From Clostridia bacterium (GTDB lineage: Bacteria > Bacillota > Clostridia > Christensenellales > CAG-314), in the NCBI GenBank assembly GCA_028703495.1, contig JAQVMT010000008.1, positions 1 through 64,000 of the forward strand: a stretch of 64,000 nucleotides of DNA, written 5' to 3'. Below are positions 10,020 to 17,424 of the stretch, one piece after another. How positions within the stretch are numbered: the stretch's first letter is position 1; each line of letters starts with the position of its first letter. The position numbers were made by a program, and so were the translations under genes. The notes beneath the pieces are model-generated. The model ran no database searches, had not been told where the DNA came from, and was given only the letters and a program-made list of their open reading frames with translations.

Positions 10020-10216
10020 TTCAAGGCAAAACTCTCGGCACAGTGCAACACACTCTGTCGCAAAGGTGACGACGTTATTTATAGCAAGCCTCTCGGCGCG
10101 GTGCAACACACTCTGTCACAAAGGTGACGATGTTATTAATAGCAAGCCTCTCTATCGCAAGGGTGACGATGTTAATTATAGCAAGGCTCTCGGCGCGGTG
10201 CAACACACTCTGATAC
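10020..10216. repeat. Tandem repeat of about 60 bases after dnaN
   Basis: Four partial copies of a unit containing CTCTCGGCGCGGTGCAACAC, CTCTGTCRCAAAGGTGACGA and GTTATTTATAGCAAG. The unit starts about 30 bases after the dnaN stop and runs up to the terminator. Not CRISPR: copies touch, drift and have no spacers. Confidence 0.75.
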
Positions 10217-10220
10217 TTAG

Positions 10221-10245
10221 GCGGTGACGAATATCACCGCTTTTT
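10221..10245 (+). terminator. Rho-independent terminator after dnaN
   Basis: Perfect 7-bp stem GCGGTGA/TCACCGC with a six-base loop, followed by five T. Confidence 0.8.
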
Positions 10246-10328
10246 ATTATCGGACAAGGACAACGGCGCGTTGTCTTAGATCGCAAAAATTGTACAACAG
10301 TTATTCATATAAAAATACGGAGCGTTTA

Positions 10329-11648
10329 ATGGACACAATCGTAAATATATCCACTCCGCGCGGACGGGGCGCGATCGCGGTCGTAAGACTAAGCGGCAAA
10401 AATGCCGATAATATTGCAAAAGAGCTGTTTTTTCCCTTTCCCAAACGAGCGAGGTTTATGCAGCTGGGCAAATTGAAAACCGAATACTTCACCGATCAGG
10501 CACTTTGCGTGTTTTTCGCAGAGGGCAAATCCTACACGGGCGAAAAAATGGTCGAGTTTTACTGCCACGGAGGAAATGCAATAGCCGAGGGCGTGCTTAA
10601 AGCCTGCGTGGAAAGGGGCGCGCGCGTTTCTTTAGCGGGTGAATTTACCAAAAGAGCATTCGTAAACGGCAAGCTTACTCTCGACAGTGCGGAGGGAATC
10701 GAGCAGATGATCGATGCGGAATCGGCTGCCGACGTACGTTCGGGCTATGACCTTTTGACCGAGCGGTTGACAACAAAATGTCGCGAGCTTCAAGCGGAGC
10801 TGACCGCTCTACTTGCCGAAATCGAAGCCGCTTTGGATTATCCCGAGGAGGATATCGAATTTATAACCGCAAAGAAGGTCAAGCAAATCACCCAAAGCTC
10901 GCTTGTCAAGGTGGATTCGCTCCTAAGCTCCTTCGGGGCGGGCAAGATCGTAAAGCATGGCGTGGATATCGCACTTATAGGACCGGTAAACGTCGGAAAG
11001 TCCTCGCTTTTTAACGCTTTGCTAAACTGCGACCGCGCCATTGTAAGCGATGTCGAAGGCACCACGCGCGACGTCGTGAGCGCAAGTATTACGTATAAGG
11101 ACGTGATTTTTAACTTCTTCGACACCGCCGGTATTCGAGAAACCGATGACAAAATCGAGCGCGAAGGCGTGACACGAAGTCGAAAAACAGCCGAAAACGC
11201 CGATTTGATTTTATTATTGACGAACAGCAGAACAAATAATGATAAAAATAATTATTTTATCACTACAGATGCGTCAGGTCAAACCCGAAAAACGCCACAG
11301 CTCGTGTTATACTGTAAGTGTGACATAATCGATTACGGCAAAATCGACGGGGAAGGCTTGGAGATTTCCGCGCTGACGGGAAAGAACATCGACAAGCTCA
11401 AGGAATGGATTTACGACAGATTTTGCAGTGGTGTGATCGACACGGGAGAGCTGCTTTTGACCAACGAAAGACAGCACGGCTGGCTAATCGATGCCCAAAA
11501 AGCGTTAAGCTCGATTCCAGACCTAACCTTGGACTGTGTTTACGTTCCTATCAAGCAAGCATGGCTGGCTTTAGGCGCAATCACAGGCGAACAGGCGAAC
11601 GAAACCATAATCGACGAGGTTTTCTCAAGGTTTTGTTTGGGCAAGTAG
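10329..11648 (+). CDS. mnmE: tRNA modification GTPase MnmE
   Basis: 439 residues. N-terminal folate-binding domain (TISTPRGRGAIAVVRLSG-like start), central helical region, and a G domain with P-loop GPVNVGKSS, switch DVEGTTRD and DTAGIRE. The usual NKxD guanine motif appears degenerate (YCKCDI). The protein ends in FSRFCLGK, the invariant type of MnmE C-terminus whose Cys is needed for activity. With MnmG it makes the cmnm5 modification on wobble uridines. The ATG at 10329 gives the standard N-terminus; an upstream extension in the same frame does not look like family sequence. mnmG is not adjacent. A piece of its 3' end is duplicated just downstream. Confidence 0.95.
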   Translation: MDTIVNISTPRGRGAIAVVRLSGKNADNIAKELFFPFPKRARFMQLGKLKTEYFTDQALCVFFAEGKSYTGEKMVEFYCHGGNAIAEGVLKACVERGARVSLAGEFTKRAFVNGKLTLDSAEGIEQMIDAESAADVRSGYDLLTERLTTKCRELQAELTALLAEIEAALDYPEEDIEFITAKKVKQITQSSLVKVDSLLSSFGAGKIVKHGVDIALIGPVNVGKSSLFNALLNCDRAIVSDVEGTTRDVVSASITYKDVIFNFFDTAGIRETDDKIEREGVTRSRKTAENADLILLLTNSRTNNDKNNYFITTDASGQTRKTPQLVLYCKCDIIDYGKIDGEGLEISALTGKNIDKLKEWIYDRFCSGVIDTGELLLTNERQHGWLIDAQKALSSIPDLTLDCVYVPIKQAWLALGAITGEQANETIIDEVFSRFCLGK

Positions 11649-11666
11649 AATACAAGCTCTTCGGGT

Positions 11667-11965
11667 GCAATCACAGGCGAACAGGCGAACGAAATAAAAG
11701 CAGTTGGACGAAAGCAAATTCGCACTAAGCTTTTAACGTTAGGACGAGTACCGAAACAAAATCTCTTGACATTAGCAACAGCGACTTCAACAGGTACACC
11801 GAATACACATAAGCTCATGATGTTAGGTCGAAAGCAAATTCGCACTAGGCTTTTAACGTTAGGACGAGTACCGAAACAAAATCTCTTGACATTAGCAACA
11901 GCGACTTCAACAGGTACACCGAATACACATAAGCTCATGATGTTAGGTCGAAAGCAAATTCGCAT
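11667..11965. repeat. mnmE 3' fragment copy plus a 120-bp tandem repeat
   Basis: 11667-11694 is a 28-base exact copy of mnmE codons at 11577-11604. A 120-bp unit then occurs at 11709-11828 and again at 11829-11948 with almost no change, plus a 17-base start of a third copy. 120 is a multiple of three and the array is open in one frame on each strand, but neither translation resembles a protein I know. The array ends just before the ribosome site of the next gene. Confidence 0.85.
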
Positions 11966-11998
11966 AAAAAGGAATCGAAAATTTTACGGGGAAAGGGA

Positions 11999-12949
11999 AT
12001 GTTCGAAAAAGCAATAGAAAATTATTACAGCATAGCAATCACAGGCATTTGCAAGAACGCAGGAAAAACCACCGTGCTTAACAGGCTTCTGGCGGATTGC
12101 TCGGGAATCAGCGTTGCGTTAACCAGCGTCGGCTATGACGGCGAGCAGACCGACAGGGTGAGCGGCACACGCAAACCGCAAATTTTCGTGGATGCGGGAA
12201 CGATTGTAATCACGGCAGAACAAACCTTGGAACGCTGTACTTTTACAAAGGAAATTCTTCTCGGCACGGCTTATGACACACCCTTGGGACGAATAGCCGT
12301 AGTTCGCGCACTAAGCGGCGGCGTTGCAGAAATTGCCGGACCGTCTGTTGTCGGTCAACTCAAAACTGTAAGCGCGTTGGTTCGCTGCTTGGGTTGCGAA
12401 AAATTCTTTATAGACGGTGCTATCGGCAGAAAAACCATGGCGTGTAACAGCGTCGCAGAAGGAGTTGTTTTGAGCAGTGGCGCAAGCTATTCCGACAGTA
12501 TGCAAGACACGGTGGAGCAATCCGCCCTCCTTGCAGAGCTGATCGAGTTGAAGTCGCCCGACTCAACGCACATTCAAAGACAGTCAAAGAACAGTCTTTG
12601 CGAGCCGAATCTGAATAACAATGCTTTTGAATCCGGCGAACGAATTGTAAAAAAACAGTTATTGACCGACGACGGCGTGGAAAAGGTGTTGGAGGATGGT
12701 ACGCTTCGGGGTTGTACGTTGCTTTTTGAGGATTTTACAAAGATTTTCATCTCTCAACGGAGCGCACAACGGTTAAGGCACGCAGGAATAAGACTTGCCG
12801 TGCAAAATCCCGCAAATCTCATCGCGGTTACCGCCAATCCCTATTCGACGCGCGGAGCAAGCTATGACGGGGAAGCATTTCTACGTGCCCTTAAAGCACG
12901 AATGCCTCACGACAAGGTCGCTAACGTAGAAAAAAACATTATCGTTTGA
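11999..12949 (+). CDS. KamB/OR-1-like P-loop protein, function unclear
   Basis: 316 residues. A P-loop appears near the N-terminus (GICKNAGKTTVLN), then ALTSVGYDGEQTD, GTRKPQIFV and DGAIGRK. This pattern resembles, from memory, the P-loop subunit of the lysine 5,6-aminomutase reactivating factor (KamB) and OR-1-type proteins of amino-acid fermenting Clostridia. No aminomutase, B12 or amino-acid fermentation gene lies in the window, so the partner is unknown. Residues from about 185 on are less conserved-looking and include a GASYDG segment near the end. ATG preceded by GGGGAAAGGGA. The last codons and stop are repeated in a 66-bp tandem array after the gene. Confidence 0.55.
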   Translation: MFEKAIENYYSIAITGICKNAGKTTVLNRLLADCSGISVALTSVGYDGEQTDRVSGTRKPQIFVDAGTIVITAEQTLERCTFTKEILLGTAYDTPLGRIAVVRALSGGVAEIAGPSVVGQLKTVSALVRCLGCEKFFIDGAIGRKTMACNSVAEGVVLSSGASYSDSMQDTVEQSALLAELIELKSPDSTHIQRQSKNSLCEPNLNNNAFESGERIVKKQLLTDDGVEKVLEDGTLRGCTLLFEDFTKIFISQRSAQRLRHAGIRLAVQNPANLIAVTANPYSTRGASYDGEAFLRALKARMPHDKVANVEKNIIV

Positions 12950-13090
12950 TGTGTGCGATTGAGATTAAGCTTGGAATCGGTAATTTTGGACGTGGAGAAA
13001 AACATTATCGTTTGATGTGTGCGATTGAGATTAAGCTTGGAATCGGTAATTTTGGACGTGGAGAAAAACATTATCGTTTGATGCGATCCA
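12932..13090. repeat. 66-bp tandem repeat echoing the end of the KamB-like gene
   Basis: Units begin at about 12932, 12998 and 13064. The first overlaps the last codons and stop of the gene. In the two downstream copies the terminal peptide VEKNIIV and its TGA stop are kept, but with synonymous changes (GTG GAG for GTA GAA). The period is a multiple of three. Confidence 0.85.
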
Positions 13091-13116
13091 TAGATTGTAA
13101 ATAATGCGTCGGACTC

Positions 13117-13656
13117 TTAACTTTGTTCGGAGTCGGCGTGTTTTTTCTTGTAAATCATCGAATAGTACATCAAAAGCGAAATCAAACCGAATACCAAAAT
13201 GTATCCGATAATCAGCGAATAATTGCGGTTTTGTATAAACTCCAGCTCGCTTTTATAGGCGGCGTAGGCGTTAACCACCGTCGAAGCATAACCACTGTCG
13301 TGAATGGCAACATCGACCTGCAAATTGGTATAGTTATAAATCACACTGTAATGGTTCAAAGTATAAATCGATGACGTTATGTAGGAAACGTAAATCAATA
13401 CGCAAAGTCCCACAATCAAAAGCGCAAAAACATAACGGATAGGGTTCTTTTTCCTTATCCATACAATATATAATTCGTTCAATAAAAGCAGTACAAAGCT
13501 TATATAGGTCAATATTTCGCATACCGAAAGAACGGCGTTCACGCGCTTGCTCCTGTTTATAACGGTGGAGCTGACGTAAACCATAACAATTACCGCAATG
13601 CAGGCAATTATTCGCCTTTTGTCCAGCCTGTGCAAATTAAGTTTGTGATTTGCCAT
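13117..13656 (-). CDS. Small four-helix membrane protein, unknown
   Basis: 179 residues, no family recognised. Four hydrophobic segments: about 15-32, 38-65, 73-98 and 148-170. A polar loop of about 45 residues lies between segments three and four. I chose the second ATG (13656) because GGGGAAAAAGTT precedes it; the longer form would start in the repeat copied from the smpB end. It is read toward the KamB-like gene and lies downstream of smpB, possibly on the same transcript. Confidence 0.6.
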   Translation of the reverse strand: MANHKLNLHRLDKRRIIACIAVIVMVYVSSTVINRSKRVNAVLSVCEILTYISFVLLLLNELYIVWIRKKNPIRYVFALLIVGLCVLIYVSYITSSIYTLNHYSVIYNYTNLQVDVAIHDSGYASTVVNAYAAYKSELEFIQNRNYSLIIGYILVFGLISLLMYYSMIYKKKHADSEQS

Positions 13657-13683
13657 AACTTTTTCCCCGTACGTTCTCTTTTC

Positions 13684-13774
13684 AAGCCGTTGCAAAACTC
13701 ATTAGTATAACAGCGATATTCGCAATAGTAATAAGCTAGTATTTTATATAAATCCTCAAGCCGTTGCAAAACTC
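13684..13774. repeat. Copies of the smpB 3' end
   Basis: The block CAAGCCGTTGCAAAACTCATT plus GTATAAC occurs twice. Its first part equals the reverse complement of the last smpB codons (QRLE), and the copy at 13753 matches about 17 bases through the GAGGAT codons. These are short 3' echoes downstream of smpB. Confidence 0.6.
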
Positions 13775-13820
13775 ATTTTCGTATAACATGATACCAGCGA
13801 CAATCTCAAGCTCGTTCCGA

Positions 13821-14273
13821 TTAATCCTCAAGCCGTTGCTTGCGGCGCATTTCATCTTTTTTTGCGATAGCTTCTCTCTTGTCGTAGAGTAGCTTTCCTT
13901 TAACAAGCGCAAGCTCGACCTTTACCAGCGATTGGTTGAAGTACATAGAAAGCGGCACAATGGAAAAGCCCTTTTCCTTGACCTTGGAGTAAAGTCTGTT
14001 TATCTGTTGCTTGTGCAGAAGTAATTTGCGGTCGCGACGACTCTCGACATTGGAAAAGCTTCCCTTGTCGTAAAACTTAATATAACAGCTCTTTAAAAAC
14101 ATCTCTCCGCTCACGATTTGAGCATAGCTGTCTTGCAAATTGACCTCTCCGTCGCGTATGGATTTCACCTCGCAACCGATAAGCTGTATGCCCGCCTCGA
14201 CCGTGTCCTCGATAAAATATTCGTGAAAAGCCTTCTTGTTCCTTGCAATCGTCTTAACGCTATTCTTACTCAT
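13821..14273 (-). CDS. smpB: SsrA-binding protein SmpB
   Basis: 150 residues, full length. It binds tmRNA and takes it to stalled ribosomes for trans-translation. Family marks: IARNKKAFHEYFIED start, GIQLIGCEVKSIRDG, NLQDSYAQI, and a basic C-terminal tail (KREAIAKKDEMRRKQR) that enters the mRNA channel. It follows secG with a terminator between. No ssrA gene is seen nearby. Copies of its last codons lie downstream. Confidence 0.95.
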   Translation of the reverse strand: MSKNSVKTIARNKKAFHEYFIEDTVEAGIQLIGCEVKSIRDGEVNLQDSYAQIVSGEMFLKSCYIKFYDKGSFSNVESRRDRKLLLHKQQINRLYSKVKEKGFSIVPLSMYFNQSLVKVELALVKGKLLYDKREAIAKKDEMRRKQRLED

Positions 14274-14301
14274 AAAAAACCTTGCCGCTTCGACCGTCCC
14301 T

Positions 14302-14327
14302 AAAAAAAAGACGACATAGCTGTCGTC
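14302..14327 (-). terminator. Terminator between secG and smpB
   Basis: Minus strand: 7-bp stem TGTCGTC/GACGACA with loop GCTA, followed by eight T. It would end the secG transcript. Confidence 0.75.
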
Positions 14328-14357
14328 CTTGGGTGCGCGAAAACAATCGGCAACAAC

Positions 14358-14654
14358 CTACATAAACAGTTCCAGCACAAAGAAAAGAACGCAACAAACA
14401 GCCAAGATGCAGCTTGTAATTACCGTCCACTTCCTTTGAAGCCTTTCTTTAGACTTAGCCTTGTTCTTTCCGTAAAAGGTGTCGTTGTTGCTTTGTCCGC
14501 TTAGCGCAGATATACTTCCGTCTCCGCCCTTTTGCATAACCACAAGCACGGTTGAAATTACCGCAGTAGCAAACATCGCAACCAATAATATAATCTTTAG
14601 CACAACCAAAAATGTGTAGCCGGCTGTTGACATCAAAGCACTAATTATATCCAT
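14358..14654 (-). CDS. secG: Preprotein translocase subunit SecG
   Basis: 98 residues. Two membrane helices (about 10-35 and 75-96) joined by the conserved loop VVMQKGGDGSISALSG; in SecG this loop sits between the helices of the SecYEG channel. I chose the ATG at 14654 for its GAGGAG ribosome site; an upstream in-frame extension does not look like SecG. Its partner secY is in the ribosomal operon of this window. Confidence 0.92.
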   Translation of the reverse strand: MDIISALMSTAGYTFLVVLKIILLVAMFATAVISTVLVVMQKGGDGSISALSGQSNNDTFYGKNKAKSKERLQRKWTVITSCILAVCCVLFFVLELFM

Positions 14655-14817
14655 AAAACTTCTCCTCTGTTGTTTTAACCGATAGTGCGCCAAACCTATT
14701 CGACCGAACGCACGAGTAAGTATAGCACAAACAACACCCTATGACAAGCAAAAACACCTCAATTTCATAATTTTTTTGCGGTGCGTGCGATTTTTTACGC
14801 ATAATGTGCAAAAACAG

Positions 14818-14846
14818 TTGACGAGCATTTGCAATTGTGCTAAAAT
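14818..14846 (+). promoter_or_regulatory. Promoter of the rplU operon
   Basis: -35 TTGACG (14818-14823), a 17-base spacer and -10 TAAAAT (14841-14846). Confidence 0.8.
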
Positions 14847-14852
14847 ACCCAA

Positions 14853-14988
14853 CGAGCCGCTTAAGAGAGGTGGGTTTTTGTGCGCTTTTTTGCACGAAAT
14901 CCAAAAGCGGCGCGATACGCGCCCACCTCATAACGCCGATATTGTCGGTTGTTTTGTCTTAGCGAGACCGGATAGAGGAGGTAAAAAT
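14853..14988 (+). promoter_or_regulatory. Ribosomal protein L21-type leader
   Basis: The transcript leader before rplU folds well. An 8-bp closing stem GAGGTGGG (14867-14874) pairs with CCCACCTC (14922-14929). Inside it are hairpins GTGC/GCAC and GCGCG/CGCGC. Its place and layout fit the known Firmicutes L21 leader used for autoregulation. Assignment by structure and position only. Confidence 0.55.
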
Positions 14989-15294
14989 ATGTACGCTATT
15001 GTTTTGACAGGTGGTAAACAATATAAGGTTACCGAGGGCTTGATTTTTAACGCCGAAAGATTGGACGTTAAAGAGGGAGAAACGGTGACACTGAAGGCAT
15101 TGATGGTCAGTGACGGAGAAAACGTAAAGGTCGGCGCAGATGCCGCCGCCGCTGTTGTTAAAGCCGAGGTTGTAAGACACGGTAGGGGCAAGAAGATAAA
15201 CATTTTCACTTACAAGGCTAAGAAAAATGTTCGTCACAAGCAGGGACACAGACAGCCCTTTACATCATTGAAAGTAACTCAAATCGCATTGTAA
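14989..15294 (+). CDS. rplU: 50S ribosomal protein L21
   Basis: 101 residues, full length: MYAIVLTGGKQYKV start, KVGADAAAAVV centre, and the RRKxxKKxxGHRQ-type end (KNVRHKQGHRQPFTSLKV). It binds 23S rRNA. I chose ATG 14989 with its GAGGAGG site, not the longer in-frame start inside the leader. First gene of rplU-prp-rpmA; the next gene starts two bases after its stop. Confidence 0.96.
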   Translation: MYAIVLTGGKQYKVTEGLIFNAERLDVKEGETVTLKALMVSDGENVKVGADAAAAVVKAEVVRHGRGKKINIFTYKAKKNVRHKQGHRQPFTSLKVTQIAL

Positions 15295-15296
15295 TT

Positions 15297-15626
15297 ATGA
15301 TTAAGGCAGAGTTTTATCGCACGAACGGCCGCATAAAAAGGGTGAAAATCCACGGTCATTCGGGCTATTCGACAGAGGGTAGCGACATTGTTTGCGCGGG
15401 AGTTTCCGTACTGGCGCAGACGGCGATACTCGGTCTTACCAAAGTCCTCGGAATAAACGTCGATTACTCGGTCGGCGAGGCGGAATTCGAATTCACGCTT
15501 CCACCGCTCGATCCCGAGATCGAAAAACAGGCGAATGCCGTTGTTGAAACAATGGCGGAGGGCGTCAAGGACTTGGAAAAGGGTTACGGAAAATACGTTA
15601 AAACGGAGGAAAAATTATGTTTATAA
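15297..15626 (+). CDS. prp: L27-processing cysteine protease Prp
   Basis: 109 residues. Catalytic His in GHSGY and Cys in DIVCAGVS are both present. In Firmicutes Prp removes the N-terminal extension of L27, which is essential for ribosome function. The extension is indeed present in the next gene, whose start overlaps the end of prp by ten bases. Its place between rplU and rpmA is the usual one. Confidence 0.93.
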   Translation: MIKAEFYRTNGRIKRVKIHGHSGYSTEGSDIVCAGVSVLAQTAILGLTKVLGINVDYSVGEAEFEFTLPPLDPEIEKQANAVVETMAEGVKDLEKGYGKYVKTEEKLCL

Positions 15627-15892
15627 AGCTGCAATTGTTTGCGCATAAAAAAGGTATGGGAAGTACCCGTAACGGTCGTGACAGTGAAAGCAAAAGATTG
15701 GGCGCAAAACGTGCGGACGGACAATTCGTGCTTGCGGGCAATATTTTGGTTAGACAAAGAGGAACGAAAATCCACCCCGGTTACAATGTCGGAATCGGTA
15801 AGGACGACACACTTTTCTCTTTGATCAACGGCGTCGTTAAATTCGAACATAAGGGCAGAGATAAAAAGCAGGTCAGCGTTTATCCTAACTGA
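15617..15892 (+). CDS. rpmA: 50S ribosomal protein L27 with cleavable extension
   Basis: 91 residues. The N-terminus [12 protein letters not shown] contains the Prp cleavage signal; cutting after the Phe leaves AHKKG, whose residues reach the peptidyl transferase centre. The body has [15 protein letters not shown] and [14 protein letters not shown] preceded by GGAGG inside prp. Confidence 0.96.
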   Translation: MFIKLQLFAHKKGMGSTRNGRDSESKRLGAKRADGQFVLAGNILVRQRGTKIHPGYNVGIGKDDTLFSLINGVVKFEHKGRDKKQVSVYPN

Positions 15893-16389
15893 TTATAAAC
15901 GCGACGTTTTGTCGGTGCGCGTTTGCACGGGTTTGAAAGAGCAAAGCTAGACGATTTCTTTGAAAGTAATTTTTTGTAAGCGTAGTTGTTCTGCGCCAAG
16001 AATAAGGCATTCGAAAAAGCAGTCAAATATGCCCTTTCGTAGCTCGCGCTAACAGCCCTTGTGCCTCTCACCAAATTGTGAAGGTAAAAACGGTTTAGTA
16101 TCGGGAAGCTTTGATTTTTCATCACTTTTTCGATAGGCCAAAACGTCGTATTGATGTTCGTTACATTCGGGGAGCGTTTTTGCTCCCCTTTTTTTACCCT
16201 CGATATGTTTACTTACTTCTTATCATTAAAAAGACAAACTTTTCTAAGTTATTCCTTAGGAGCAATAGTAAAAGCCGATCAATACGACTGCTTTTGTACA
16301 AACGAATTATCCGCAACCGCCACGCATATTATATATCGGTCAACCAAATAAAATACGTTGACAATAAGCGGATATGGCGGTAAAATGAA
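15893..16389. other. Intergenic region after rpmA
   Basis: No convincing gene. An 81-residue open frame on the minus strand (15880-16125) shows no family likeness and overlaps the end of rpmA. The region contains a strong terminator at 16169-16195. Confidence 0.5.
16169..16195 (+). terminator. Rho-independent terminator
   Basis: Perfect 7-bp stem GGGGAGC/GCTCCCC, six-base T-rich loop, seven T. Probably ends the rplU-prp-rpmA transcript, though it lies about 280 bases after rpmA. Confidence 0.8.
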
Positions 16390-17106
16390 GTGATTAATGA
16401 AAAGTTTTTCGTACGTGGCGTGTGCAGTTTAATTATCATCGCACTCGTGCTTTGCGTTTATATGGTGTGTTTTTCGTCCTCGGAGATCCAGGCGGTTTTG
16501 AGCGCGGATACGCTTAAACCCTATTACAAGGGCAACACAAGTCAAAAGCAGGTTTCACTGATGATAAACGTGTATTGGGGCGAGGATTACATAGAGGGAA
16601 TGTTGAACGTTCTCGATGAATATAACACCAAAGCGACATTCTTTTTCGGCGGTATGTGGGTGGAAAAAAATCCGCTGTTGTTGAAAAAGATCTTCGACCG
16701 CGGACATGAGATTGCAAACCACGGTTATTTTCATAAGAACGGCGATAGGCTGGACTTCGATGGCAACCGCACGGAAATTTATGCCTGCCAACAGATGATT
16801 TTCAACACTATCGGTGTCAAAACCACCCTTTTCGCACCGCCTAGCGGAGCTTTTTGCAAGGCAACCTTGGAGGCCGCCAACAGCTTGGGTTACAAAACGG
16901 TTATGTGGTCCAAGGATACTATCGATTGGAGGGACAGCAGCTCCGACCTCGTTTTCAGACGCGCAACGGTAAATCTCGCCAACGGAGATCTCGTACTTAT
17001 GCACCCGACGGCGCATACCTTGGAGGCTTTACCGCGTATTCTGAAAGTTTACGCCGAAAAGGATTTTAAAACCGTCACCGTTTCGGTCAATATAGAAGCT
17101 TTCTAA
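16390..17106 (+). CDS. Polysaccharide deacetylase (NodB/CE4 family), atypical
   Basis: 238 residues. N-terminal membrane anchor (about 10-30) and then a NodB fold: TKATFFFGGMWVEKNP, the metal His motif HEIANHGYFHKN, and LFAPPSGAF. Typical members remove acetyl groups from peptidoglycan or chitin-like sugars outside the cell. Oddly, the first catalytic motif, usually TFDDGP, reads MINVYWGED, so the usual Asp pair is missing; activity may be altered or lost. Some clostridial sporulation-associated members look similar, but this is from memory. The reading frame seems to start at GTG 16390; no in-frame ATG gives the anchor. Confidence 0.8.
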   Translation: MINEKFFVRGVCSLIIIALVLCVYMVCFSSSEIQAVLSADTLKPYYKGNTSQKQVSLMINVYWGEDYIEGMLNVLDEYNTKATFFFGGMWVEKNPLLLKKIFDRGHEIANHGYFHKNGDRLDFDGNRTEIYACQQMIFNTIGVKTTLFAPPSGAFCKATLEAANSLGYKTVMWSKDTIDWRDSSSDLVFRRATVNLANGDLVLMHPTAHTLEALPRILKVYAEKDFKTVTVSVNIEAF

Positions 17107-17424
17107 CCTTCCATGCGCTTTATTCTCGGAATGAACGTGTGATAGTGCTAAGCTTCGCGCTTTATTCTCGGAATGAACGAGTAAAAAGGCTAAGCTACTC
17201 ACTTAATTCTCGGCATGAACAAGTGATAGTGCTAAGCTTCGCGCTCGGACTGCATCATAAATCATGAATATTAATGCACACTATGTTCGGTTGCCGTCAA
17301 GCGTAACCTTGTCGGAAAAGGCTTTGGCGCGACTGCCGTTGGTTTAGGCATTTTTGCGGTTTTGGGCGGTTAAAATCGTGGGTTTACACATAATAGAAAA
17401 AGATTATACAAAGAGAGGAAAACA
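17107..17424. repeat. Spacer with about 55-bp tandem repeats
   Basis: Three copies (about 17115-17247) of CGCTTTATTCTCGGAATGAAC, then RAGTGATAGTGCTAAGCTTC. The unit begins at the end of the deacetylase gene, whose final GAAGCTTTCTAA resembles the CTAAGCTTC block. Nothing else seen before the M16 gene. Confidence 0.7.

Noticed and set aside
10020-10216. Possible CRISPR array
   Set aside because: Units are contiguous, of drifting sequence, without constant repeats and unique spacers, and no cas gene is present. The same holds for the other arrays.
11540-12017. Long open frames on both strands across the 120-bp repeat
   Set aside because: Openness follows from one stop-free unit being repeated; no domain or start signals.
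15880-16125. 81-residue frame on the minus strand after rpmA
   Set aside because: No family likeness, overlaps the rpmA end, no convincing ribosome site.
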